Below are positions 1 through 8,352 of a stretch of DNA of 64,000 nucleotides, in pieces; position 1 is the stretch's first letter; each line of letters begins with the position of its first letter. Source of the DNA: Proteobacteria bacterium ST_bin11 (GTDB lineage: Bacteria > Pseudomonadota > Gammaproteobacteria > Methylococcales > Methylomonadaceae); assembly GCA_002083615.1 (NCBI GenBank), contig MSXO01000008.1, forward strand, positions 124,001 to 188,000. Direction: 5' to 3'. The position numbers and the translations under genes are program-made. Under the pieces are notes generated by a model. The model saw only the letters and a list, made by a program, of their open reading frames with translations. It was not told the origin of the DNA and ran no database searches.

Positions 1-2174
1 GTTGCGGTGTAACCGTCCATGGCCGGCATCATACAGTCCATCAGGATCAGATCGACCGGCTCGCGGCTGATTATCTCCAGTACTTCTCGACCATTATTCG
101 CCAGTACTAGTGTGTAGCCGAGCTGGCGCAGCATGGCGCTGCAGACTTTCTGATTGACTGGATTGTCCTCAGCCAGCAGAATTTTTATCGTCGCAGACGA
201 CGCGACTGGTGCGCTGATCGGCTGCCGTTTTTGCGAAATGAGCTCAAGCAAGGCCTCTTTGAGAGTTTGCCGGTGTATCGGTTTGTCGAGATATAGATCG
301 CAAGCGCTGCTGCGGATCGCGGCCAATACGCCCTCGTCGTTGCTGGAAGTAATTATGACGATGCGAATACCAGAGAAGCGCCAATCTATCCGAATTCGTT
401 GGGTCAATTCGACACCGTTCATCCCCAGCATTTTCATGTCCAGCACGGCGATGTCGAAGAACAACCCCAAGCGCGCCGATTGATCGAGAATCTCCAGCGC
501 ATGGGCGCCGTTCTTGGCGATGCGCGTAGACATCCCGAAATGCGTCAAGTGATTTTCCAGGATTTTCGCGTTGGTAGGGTTGTCCTCTACCAGTAACACC
601 TGTTTGCCTTGCAGATTGTTGCCAGGCAGCGGGGAGGGAAGGGCTTCATGGGCTTTGCGTAACGGGATGTGCAGTGTGAATACCGAACCCTTGTTAGCGC
701 AGCTTTGCACCCGGATATTACCGCCCATCAATTCGCTTAGTTCCTTGCTGATGGCCAAGCCCAACCCGGTGCCGCCGTATTTACGGGTTGTGGAGCCGTC
801 TGCCTGGCTGAAGGATTTGAATAAACGGGTTTGGATCTCTGGGGGAATGCCGATGCCCGTATCGCTGATACAAAACTCCAGGCACATACCTTCCGCAGGT
901 TTACATCCGTCCGGACCGGCGACGTTGACCTGCATTTTCACCGAGCCGGCTTCCGTAAACTTGATGGCGTTGGATAACAAGTTGGTGAGTATTTGCCGCA
1001 AGCGATAGGGGTCGCCCCTGACATCGCGCGGCACGCGGTTCTCGACAGTGCAAACCAATTGGATGTTTTTGCTGCTGGCGCGTTCGAAGAACAAAGCGGC
1101 GAGTTGCTCGGTGAGATTGAGCAAATTAAAATCGATCTCTTCCAGCTCCAGCTTGCCGGCTTCAATTTTTGAATAGTCCAAAATGTCGTTTATCACCGTT
1201 AATAGCGAATCGGCGGAGCTGAACACGGTCTCCGCATATTGGCGTTGGGTGGTGTCCAGTTCTGTACCCAACAGCAATTCCGTCATGCCGAGCACACCAT
1301 TCATGGGGGTGCGGATTTCGTGACTCATCGTTGCTAAAAATTGCGATTTGGCGATATTGGCGGCTTGGGCGTCGACTACCGCTTGACGCAGGTCTGCTGT
1401 GCGCAGATCGACCTCCTTTTCCAGGTTGCCCCGCTGATTTTCCAGTTCGGCGTCACGTTGCTGGACCCGCTCTATCATTTGATTGAAACTGTTTACCAAT
1501 TGACCGATTTCATCCTTACCTTCGCCTTGGGCACGCACCATGTAGTTGTTGTCCATGGAGACCTGCTTGGCCAAGGACGACAAACGGATCAATGGTGCGG
1601 CAATCGATTCCGCCAAGCGTCGTCCGAAAAATACCGCCAGAATAAACGACACCACCATCACCAGAAAAATTTGGCCCAGGCTGATAATCACCGTGCGCCA
1701 CATCGGCTTTAAATCGAGCTGCAAACGCAGGGTGCCGATCACGTCGCCGTTATCGTCGGGCAGGGGGTTCAAGATGACCAGGCTTAAGATGCGTACGCCC
1801 TGATTGAGTTGTTGCTGTTCGGCATCGCTCAGTGTGCTGGGGAAACTGTCCGCTGGGGCTTTGGCGGGATAATGCGCGAATATCTCGCCATTATTTTTAT
1901 ACAGTTGCGCCGAGATGATTTCCGATTTGCCGCGTAATGTCGCGAGAATGTCGGTGCCGGTTTTGGTGTCGCCAAACAGCAGTGCGGCGTTAGCATTGAA
2001 GCCGATCATTTTGCCGAGCGAACCTACCTCGGTTGACAGCTCTCGCCGCTCCTGCCAGATATGCGTCATGCTGGTAATCAATAAAGTAAACAGCAAGGCC
2101 AAAGCCAAGGTGAGGGCTTGCAAGCGTTGCAGCTTGTAAGTCATCGGCAGATTGGCGAGTTTGTCGCGAATCAT
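1..2174 (-). CDS. CHASE8-like hybrid histidine kinase with two receiver domains (3' end outside window)
   Basis: The reverse strand is open from an ATG at 2174 to the window edge, giving 724 residues without a stop. Seen in order: a membrane segment near residues 18-40, a periplasmic region with the conserved pattern IGFNANAALLFGD (as in CHASE8 sensors such as YfiN), a second membrane segment near 147-170, a HAMP linker, a coiled coil, a HisKA domain with SHEIRTPMNG (His near 283), an HATPase domain with NLLSNAIKF, DTGIG and GGTGLGL boxes, a receiver from about 525, and a second receiver from about 665 with LILMDCMMP. The protein is cut by the window just after the second phospho-acceptor. 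It lies 33 nt after a YfiR-like gene. YfiR holds YfiN inactive through this kind of periplasmic domain, so a YfiR-type repressor acting on a kinase is inferred. Confidence 0.9.
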   Translation of the reverse strand, partial: MIRDKLANLPMTYKLQRLQALTLALALLFTLLITSMTHIWQERRELSTEVGSLGKMIGFNANAALLFGDTKTGTDILATLRGKSEIISAQLYKNNGEIFAHYPAKAPADSFPSTLSDAEQQQLNQGVRILSLVILNPLPDDNGDVIGTLRLQLDLKPMWRTVIISLGQIFLVMVVSFILAVFFGRRLAESIAAPLIRLSSLAKQVSMDNNYMVRAQGEGKDEIGQLVNSFNQMIERVQQRDAELENQRGNLEKEVDLRTADLRQAVVDAQAANIAKSQFLATMSHEIRTPMNGVLGMTELLLGTELDTTQRQYAETVFSSADSLLTVINDILDYSKIEAGKLELEEIDFNLLNLTEQLAALFFERASSKNIQLVCTVENRVPRDVRGDPYRLRQILTNLLSNAIKFTEAGSVKMQVNVAGPDGCKPAEGMCLEFCISDTGIGIPPEIQTRLFKSFSQADGSTTRKYGGTGLGLAISKELSELMGGNIRVQSCANKGSVFTLHIPLRKAHEALPSPLPGNNLQGKQVLLVEDNPTNAKILENHLTHFGMSTRIAKNGAHALEILDQSARLGLFFDIAVLDMKMLGMNGVELTQRIRIDWRFSGIRIVIITSSNDEGVLAAIRSSACDLYLDKPIHRQTLKEALLELISQKRQPISAPVASSATIKILLAEDNPVNQKVCSAMLRQLGYTLVLANNGREVLEIISREPVDLILMDCMMPAMDGYTA

Positions 2175-2207
2175 GGGCGGCGGGATGATGTCATGCGTAT
2201 GCTGGGG

Positions 2208-2840
2208 CTATTTGTCGGCCAAAATGCTTTTAGCCAGCTTCAGTAACTGGGCGCTGATCCGTGTATTGCCGGCGTTTGCGGTTTCTAAATTAATTTCGAA
2301 ACTCAGCCGATTGCCGTCCTGAATCAAACCTATTGTACCGCCTTGGTTGATAAATCCGGCTTTGTCGCTGACGGTGACTATCGGCGTGCCTTTTAAGTCA
2401 CGTGCATAATCACCTGGACTATCGGCGGCATCGACAAAGATTAAATGGCAAGATTTTAGATCTTTGGCGGCTATATTGCGGACAATATCCAAGGGTTTGC
2501 CGTTCACGGTTTTGCCTTCCAGCATTAGCAAGTGCTCGCCGAAATCGGTGTGGCTGGTCAGGCACAAGGTGTAACGGTTTTGCGCGGTTGCCGAATTGGG
2601 CCATTCGATAAACTTAAAGAAATTGTATAAAAACGCTACTTTCACCGCTGCTTCGCTGGCGGCTTCGGCATAGCACAGATGGCTGCTAGACAGCAACAAT
2701 AGCAATAGCGTTTTACGCAACATCGAAATAGGGGCGGCGAACGCGGATGTCTGCTTCTCTGAGATAGGCAAGTTACCCCAGCCGCGATTTCGGCATGATG
2801 AGTCTAGTCTCGCGTTGCTTTGTTGCGAGAATCGGCTCAT
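2208..2840 (-). CDS. YfiR-like periplasmic protein (DUF4154 family)
   Basis: The protein carries the family pattern AAVKVAFLYNFFKFIEWP after a hydrophobic export signal, then the DUF4154 core with LICLTS-like and VTVSD elements. YfiR-family proteins sit in the periplasm and repress CHASE8-bearing signalling enzymes; the very next gene encodes a CHASE8-like kinase, so the pair probably works together. The start is uncertain. GTG at 2849 and ATG at 2840 are in frame, and the latter has an AACAGGT-like ribosome site. ATG at 2723 would begin directly at the signal peptide (MLRKTLLLLLL) and give about 171 residues, closer to the usual family length. The extra N-terminal 40 residues in the longer form look non-conserved. 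Confidence 0.8.
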   Translation of the reverse strand: MSRFSQQSNARLDSSCRNRGWGNLPISEKQTSAFAAPISMLRKTLLLLLLSSSHLCYAEAASEAAVKVAFLYNFFKFIEWPNSATAQNRYTLCLTSHTDFGEHLLMLEGKTVNGKPLDIVRNIAAKDLKSCHLIFVDAADSPGDYARDLKGTPIVTVSDKAGFINQGGTIGLIQDGNRLSFEINLETANAGNTRISAQLLKLAKSILADK

Positions 2841-2883
2841 GTCTTGCACCTGTTATTTGCTTTATGCATAGTGTAGGTGCCGC

Positions 2884-4953
2884 CTAAAAGTCCCAGCGCA
2901 AGGTGCCGTATACCTCGCGTTGAACCGCTGTTGCGGTTGAAAACATATCCGAGCCGTATTCGAAATGACTGCTGTTCAGCAAATTCCGACCCACTAGTGC
3001 GAATTCGACGCCTGAGCCCAGGTCCCATGCCAAGCGTCCATCCAGCTCCTGATAAGCTCGCGACTGCGAGCCGTTCGAGCCTGTCGTGTCTGAATAGCGC
3101 CAGTTCAGATCCAGCTTGAGTTGTGGGGTGAATTGATACATCGACCAGAGCATGGCTTGATGGGCCGGGTAGCTGTCGCCGGATATCAGTGTGGTGTTGG
3201 CTGGTGCCATCCGGGATAGGCGAAAGCGCTCTTCTTCATGGCTATAGGTGGCGCGCAGTTTCCAATTTTCGCTGGCTTGCCAATCGACGCTGATTTCGCC
3301 GCCGAAGACTTGTACATGCCCATAGTTATTGTAATCCAGCGTTTGTAGGATATAACCAGCGAAGGGTTGTCTGTTGGGCGTCAAGCTAGCGTAATCGTCG
3401 TAGCTGTAATGATACAAAGCCAGATCAGCACTCAGTTGGCGACCGATTTGACCGCGCCAGCCCAATTCGAAGCCAAGCATTTTTTCGGCGGTCATGTTGG
3501 GATTGCCGGTCAGACTGCTATGCACTGGCACGGAGTTGCCGCGGATGGCGTAAGGACGGGTCTCCAAGCTGTAAGAAATATTTTGTTCGACCCAATTGGG
3601 GGTGCGCACCGAGCGGGATACCGAACCCCAAAATGAATGGTTTTCGTCGGGAGTCCAAAGCAAGCGCGCGTTTGGCTGCACTTCAAATTGGGTGACCGGG
3701 TTATGCTCCAGCTTGCTACCCAAGGTCAAATGCCAACGATCCGGAACCAAGGTAATATCGTCCTGCGCAAACAGGCTGTAGATACGGTCGGTCCGATTAT
3801 TTGAACTCATCGAGATTTGCGTGCTGTCCTCAAAATTATTCAGATTGAAACGGATGCCGCTCCCCCAAACGAACATGTGGCTATCGTTGAGTTTGTAATT
3901 GTGCTGAAAATCGACATCGATATTGTCGATTTGATATTCGGAATTCAGATAGGGCGATTTCCGGCTATGTCTGTCCCAGTACATGCGCAACACGGTATTG
4001 GAGTCCGTGCTTTGATGCTGTTCCCAGCGACCTTGAATATAGTGGCCGGAGAACAATTGATCGGTGGGTAATGCACGTGAGTAGGGTGGGGCTAACACTG
4101 GTGTGCGCTGTGAGCTTAGGTAGGGAAAATGCTGCAGTGCCCCATTGCTCTCGCCCAGAAAAGCATCGCCTTGCAGGCTCAACTTATTGGTAAAGTCGAT
4201 GGCTTTGTCGTATCGAAAACCGATCTTGCTCATCTCGCCTTCATCGCCGGCGCTATCGCTGGCGCCCTGAGTTTTCGAGTCGCTGTAGTTAGAGTGGCGA
4301 CCATAAACTTTGAGGTAGGCATCGCCGTCCAAAGCCGTTCCATAGCGCAGACCACCTCCATAGCGTTGGGTACCAACATGACTGGATACCAAACCGCCTT
4401 GGGTGTCTTTGGCCGATTTAGTGATGATATTGATAACGCCGTTAACCGCGTTGGCGCCCCACAAGCTGGCGCCGGGGCCGCGAATGACTTCAATACGCTC
4501 GATGTCTTCCATCATCACATCTTGCTGATCCCACCAAACCCCGGAAAACAGCGGGTTATAAACGCTGCGACCGTCTACTAACACCAGCAGTTTATTGACA
4601 AATTGGCTGCTAAAGCCGCGCATCGATACGGCCCATTTATTGCCGTCTACTTTGGCGACATGCATGCCCGGTACGACGCGCAGCGCTTCGGGGATGGTGG
4701 TAGCGCCGGTGCGGCGGATTTCGTCGTTGCTCAGTACGAACAGGGCGGCGGGAACGTGTTTGATATCGGTGGGTACTTTCATCACCGAGGTTACATCGAG
4801 ATTCATCAATTGCTCGACGCTAAGGCTGGTCAAATCGGGTAGATTGTCGCGTTCCGGCTCTTGATTAGCGGCTTGTGTTTTACTCTGTCCCAAGCACAAA
4901 AGCGCTCCTAGGCAAATAGCCCAAGATTTCGGATGATAAAACGCCTTTTTCAT
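2884..4953 (-). CDS. TonB-dependent outer-membrane receptor (first of a tandem pair)
   Basis: This 689-residue protein has a signal peptide (about 1-28), a short conserved N-terminal motif SLSVEQLMNLDV, a plug domain with VPAALFVLSNDEIRRTGA, the box IERIEVIRGPGASLWGANAVNG and INIITK, then a long beta-barrel ending in the outer-membrane terminal phenylalanine (LRWDF). TonB receptors import ligands such as siderophores, cobalamin, metals or glycans. No ligand can be read from the sequence. It lies 13 nt after a second TonB receptor and 34 nt before the YfiR-like gene, suggesting one transcription unit. The SLSVEQL motif before the plug is shared with the neighbour and suggests a common periplasmic partner or a recent family relationship. 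Confidence 0.93.
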   Translation of the reverse strand: MKKAFYHPKSWAICLGALLCLGQSKTQAANQEPERDNLPDLTSLSVEQLMNLDVTSVMKVPTDIKHVPAALFVLSNDEIRRTGATTIPEALRVVPGMHVAKVDGNKWAVSMRGFSSQFVNKLLVLVDGRSVYNPLFSGVWWDQQDVMMEDIERIEVIRGPGASLWGANAVNGVINIITKSAKDTQGGLVSSHVGTQRYGGGLRYGTALDGDAYLKVYGRHSNYSDSKTQGASDSAGDEGEMSKIGFRYDKAIDFTNKLSLQGDAFLGESNGALQHFPYLSSQRTPVLAPPYSRALPTDQLFSGHYIQGRWEQHQSTDSNTVLRMYWDRHSRKSPYLNSEYQIDNIDVDFQHNYKLNDSHMFVWGSGIRFNLNNFEDSTQISMSSNNRTDRIYSLFAQDDITLVPDRWHLTLGSKLEHNPVTQFEVQPNARLLWTPDENHSFWGSVSRSVRTPNWVEQNISYSLETRPYAIRGNSVPVHSSLTGNPNMTAEKMLGFELGWRGQIGRQLSADLALYHYSYDDYASLTPNRQPFAGYILQTLDYNNYGHVQVFGGEISVDWQASENWKLRATYSHEEERFRLSRMAPANTTLISGDSYPAHQAMLWSMYQFTPQLKLDLNWRYSDTTGSNGSQSRAYQELDGRLAWDLGSGVEFALVGRNLLNSSHFEYGSDMFSTATAVQREVYGTLRWDF

Positions 4954-4966
4954 ATGATCGGCCCTT

Positions 4967-6934
4967 TTAAAACGTCAACTGTAGTTTCAAGCGATATTCC
5001 CTGCCATTCATCTTCAGCAGCTCAAATCGGTCGCTATTGATCAGCATTTCATAATGGCTGTCGAACAAGTTATAGACACCGAGAGAGACATCCAGACCAG
5101 GCATCAAGCGATCTGTACTCAAATTTAGATTAACCAGATTGTAGGCATCCGCTTCGCCGCCCTGAAATGTCTTGCGGTCACCAATGTATATATTCTCTAT
5201 GCCGAGCCGGGCAAAGTCGTCAAACAAGGGCTCAGCATAGTGTAATTTGAAAATATTTTGCGGCGAACCGTAAGCCCAAATACCCTGTTTGGCTTCGTTG
5301 GTAAACAGACTGTAGGTGTAGGATGCCTTAAACATTCTACCGCTGTTCCAGCGTTTTTCCGCTTCCCATTCCGCACCGTAAGCTCGGTATTTCCCCACGT
5401 TATCCAGCAAGCCCGTGTCGGGATGGGGCTTTAACAATTGGGTGATGTCGTTGTAAAACAGGGAAACCAGCAGTTTAAGGCCGGCGTTGGAATGCCATTC
5501 GGCAACGGCCTCATAACTTTTGATTTGCTCTTCCCGCAGTTCGGGACTTACGCCAAAATAGTAATTGTTGTAGTCCAGGTTCCAGGCATGGGGTGCGCGA
5601 AATGTTGAGCTATATAACAGCTTGAAGGTAGTGCTCTCCAGCGGGTTCCAGATCAAGCCGAGACGTGGATTAAGTTGCAGACGTTTTAGCATATGGGTTT
5701 GATCCAGACGCAGTCCTGCGCTGAAAACCAGATCGTCTAACAACTGAATGTCATCTTGGGTGTAGAGTTGGATGCGGTGACCGCTGAGATCGCTATCTTG
5801 GTAAACTTGATAAGGCTCGGTAACATAGCCGAATTGGCGCTGGGTTTGGTCATATTGATACTCCATACCCACAAGCAGTCGGTGTCCGTCGAATACGTTA
5901 GTAGTCAACTGCGCCTCGCCGCCCCACCAACGGCCAGCAGATTGATCATGATAGACGTAGTTACCGGCATCATTGAAGGGGTCATCGGCGCTGTAATCGT
6001 AGCCTTGATAAAACCCCTTAGCCAAAAAAGAGGTTTTCGCGCTGAGCGCTTTTTCGTATCTCAGGTTGCTGAAAAACTGTCGATCATAGGTGTGAGCGCT
6101 AGGGTCATTAAAAACAGAACCGTAAGCCGCGGTAGGCACCCGTTTATAGCGATCTACAAAGCCGCCGCTAAGCGTGAATTCTTCGAACTGCATCCGCCCG
6201 AATAAACGATCAGCGCGTTCGGTATCCATGTTGTGGGCGATGCCATTGTTGGTGCTTGGGTCGTCGAAAGCCGGGAAATAGAGATTGTCCACGCCCTTGG
6301 TATCGAAATGGGACGCCGAAATCAGTACGTCGGCCCCGTTATCGAACTGCTTGCCATAACTAACGCGGCCTCTGTAGGTATCGAAGCTAGCGACTTCGCC
6401 GACAACTTGCGCCCCATTTAGCGCTTTGCCTTTTTTGGTAACCACGTTAATCAAACCCAAGAAGGCGTTGGCGCCGTAAATGGTTGAGCCGGAGCCTGGC
6501 ATAAATTCGATGCGTTCCACCAGATCCATGTCCAGCATGAACTCTTGGCCGATATTGGCAGCATCAAAGATATTTTCGTTCATGCGTTGGCCGTCGATCA
6601 TGAACAGAACCCGGGAATTGTAATCCCCCGATTGTATGAAGCCGCGCACCCCAACAAAGCTATAGTTGCGATCATTGCTGGTAAATAGGCCGCGCATGCT
6701 ATTCAGTGCCTCTGCTAGCGTGCGCCAGCCGAAGGTGCGGATGTCGTTTGCGGTTAAAATAGAAACCGAACTGGGAGCTTGACTGGTCTTTTGCCCCAGC
6801 CGGGAGGCGCTGATGATTTCGACATTCAGCAATTGTTCGATAGACAGATTGGTTAAATCCGCGGGTGCGTCATTCCCCGCCTGCGCCGTAGCTAATGGTG
6901 TCAGCAAAACACCCAAGGCGATTAGCGCGCGCAT
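4967..6934 (-). CDS. TonB-dependent outer-membrane receptor (second of a tandem pair)
   Basis: A 655-residue receptor with signal peptide (MRALIALGVLLTPLATAQA), the pre-plug motif NLSIEQLLNVEI, a plug with APSSVSILTANDIRTFG and VERIEFMPGSGSTIYGANAFLG, then a beta-barrel with LRLDQTHMLKRLQLNPRLGLIW and a final phenylalanine (LQLTF). It is the first gene of the minus-strand unit receptor / receptor / YfiR-like / hybrid kinase. The two receptors are clearly homologous but diverged, so they probably see different ligands. The receptor-plus-YfiR-plus-sensor order suggests that ligand import or surface occupancy is coupled to signalling; that coupling is inference. Confidence 0.93.
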   Translation of the reverse strand: MRALIALGVLLTPLATAQAGNDAPADLTNLSIEQLLNVEIISASRLGQKTSQAPSSVSILTANDIRTFGWRTLAEALNSMRGLFTSNDRNYSFVGVRGFIQSGDYNSRVLFMIDGQRMNENIFDAANIGQEFMLDMDLVERIEFMPGSGSTIYGANAFLGLINVVTKKGKALNGAQVVGEVASFDTYRGRVSYGKQFDNGADVLISASHFDTKGVDNLYFPAFDDPSTNNGIAHNMDTERADRLFGRMQFEEFTLSGGFVDRYKRVPTAAYGSVFNDPSAHTYDRQFFSNLRYEKALSAKTSFLAKGFYQGYDYSADDPFNDAGNYVYHDQSAGRWWGGEAQLTTNVFDGHRLLVGMEYQYDQTQRQFGYVTEPYQVYQDSDLSGHRIQLYTQDDIQLLDDLVFSAGLRLDQTHMLKRLQLNPRLGLIWNPLESTTFKLLYSSTFRAPHAWNLDYNNYYFGVSPELREEQIKSYEAVAEWHSNAGLKLLVSLFYNDITQLLKPHPDTGLLDNVGKYRAYGAEWEAEKRWNSGRMFKASYTYSLFTNEAKQGIWAYGSPQNIFKLHYAEPLFDDFARLGIENIYIGDRKTFQGGEADAYNLVNLNLSTDRLMPGLDVSLGVYNLFDSHYEMLINSDRFELLKMNGREYRLKLQLTF

Positions 6935-7193
6935 TTAGTGTCTTGTTGGTTTAATGAGTGTGGCATTGGTAATGGTAAGACTCGGTTAACACGCGCGAAT
7001 AGCAATTCATACGAGCAAAGGTAGCCGGGATTTTACAATAGAATACCGTTGCTCAAATTGCAGATATTCCAAATCCGAGGATTTTTGTTGCTGATACTGA
7101 TGATATGTTCGCAAATAGTCAGCGATTCCTTGCTGAATTGCTAGGTTTAAGCGCCAGATTCATTTAGGGCTGAATGCCTCATTTGCGCTGCCA

Positions 7194-7480
7194 GCTCTAA
7201 AGTCAATAAGTCCCTGCAAATCCTCCACCAAATCCAGCAGCAAAAGTCGAATCCCGACTCCAACGCCGGCAAAGTCAGGCATGAACATGACCGCACATAC
7301 CGATTTTGGCAGGAAGACATAGATACCGAAGAAGTTCTCAACGAGACGATGATGCGGGGAAAGCTCGACAACCTCCAAGCCGATTAGGCAAGGAACGGCT
7401 ATATGAAATAGCACCATTGGCGATATGCTGCGATTACAGTATTTGGCGTGACGGATCGGGATTCGTTATTAATGTCTGCT
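7194..7480 (+). pseudogene. decayed REP-associated Y1-type transposase (RAYT) fragment
   Basis: No intact frame exists, but translating across one frameshift recovers a RAYT C-terminal half. In one frame 7194-7211 reads ALKSIS. From 7214 the next frame reads LQILHQIQQQK, later HDRTYRFWQED, then NETMMRGKLDNLQAD, a TAG at 7385, ARNGYMK, a TAG at 7409, then HHWRYA. The family pattern is LKS..., (Y/W)QEG..., MxxKLDYIHNNPVRRGYV and P.HWRYSS. At least one frameshift and two stop codons mark it as dead, and the HUH-bearing 5' half is not visible. RAYTs mobilise REP hairpins; a REP-like hairpin lies at 8268-8336. The reading is by eye and rests on short motifs. Confidence 0.55.
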
Positions 7481-7659
7481 CGGTATCTGAAGTAAGGCAA
7501 GCCAGGGTATGGCAAGGCAAGGGCAACAAACGCTCATAGTCTGATCAATAGTCTTTAGGCAAGCGGCTAGCCAACCCAATGAATCATAATCTCCGGCAGA
7601 ATTTCCACCAAGGCCACAAATTTTGCGATCACGTTGATTCAATTTAGTGGTACACGTTT

Positions 7660-8124
7660 TCAAACATCCAGTTCGATGATCCTCGCTTTGATTGCTGCGT
7701 TCTCAATGAGCAGTTCGGCGACGGTTACCGGTAATTTAAAGCGGCGCGAACCGGCACTGCCGGGGTTCAGGTACAGCACGTTATTACGTTCTTGAATCGA
7801 TGGTTTATGCGAATGGCCGGAAATTACAACGCGGATTCCGGCCACGACCGGATCGATGGGCAACTCGACCAGATCATGGATCAGATAAATTGCAACTTGT
7901 CCTACCGTGATGCTGGCGCTGACCGGCAACTCCTCGGCCCAAGCACCTTTATCGTTGTTACCGCGCACCGCGGTGACCGGCGCCAACTCGTTCAGCCGCT
8001 GCAACACCTCGGGCTTGCCGACGTCGCCGGCGTGGATAATCCGCTCGCAGCCTTGCAACGCCGCCAGCACCTCAGGGCGAAGCAAGCCGTGGGTGTCGGA
8101 GATGATGGCGAGGCGGTGGGACAT
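7660..8124 (-). CDS. YfcE/MJ0936-family metallophosphoesterase
   Basis: This 154-residue protein shows the full calcineurin-like metal-binding set: ISDTHG at residues 8-13, HAGDVG near 51-56, GNND near 75-78, and SGHSHKP near 119-125, followed by NPGSAG. These are the ligands for a two-metal centre. Family members hydrolyse phosphodiesters, and some bacterial homologues act on model substrates with Mn2+; the physiological substrate here is unknown. It is a soluble cytoplasmic protein with no signal peptide. The gene is monocistronic, with a degraded transposase on one side and a REP-like hairpin upstream on the other. Confidence 0.9.
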   Translation of the reverse strand: MSHRLAIISDTHGLLRPEVLAALQGCERIIHAGDVGKPEVLQRLNELAPVTAVRGNNDKGAWAEELPVSASITVGQVAIYLIHDLVELPIDPVVAGIRVVISGHSHKPSIQERNNVLYLNPGSAGSRRFKLPVTVAELLIENAAIKARIIELDV

Positions 8125-8267
8125 TGTGGGAAAGAGAACCTCTTTATACGCGGTTTAAGGGCGATTAAATCACCGTGCAAGGTCAATTGGGTAGATTTCT
8201 TGCTTTATTTATCCGACAGTTGTCAGCCAATTGCACGCCTAATCAGTGGCCATCGAATTGAGCTTCT

Positions 8268-8336
8268 GTAGCCTCGATGCAGCGCTAGCGAAATCGAGGG
8301 GTTGGGCCTCCGAATCCTCGATTACATCGAGGCTAC
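8268..8336. repeat. REP-like inverted repeat
   Basis: GTAGCCTCGATG opens the element at 8268 and CATCGAGGCTAC closes it at 8336, with an inner pair CGAAATCGAGG / CCTCGATT. The layout is that of the widespread REP/BIME hairpins of proteobacteria. It sits between the 3' end of the large minus-strand gene at 8353 and the phosphoesterase start at 8124. The RAYT remnant about 0.8 kb away belongs to the enzyme class that spreads such elements. Confidence 0.7.
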
Positions 8337-8352
8337 TTGCTACCCTGTTTGG

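Noticed and set aside
7147..7417. Two overlapping minus-strand frames of 74-85 codons
   Set aside because: They lie antisense to the RAYT relic, have no ribosome site and no recognisable product.
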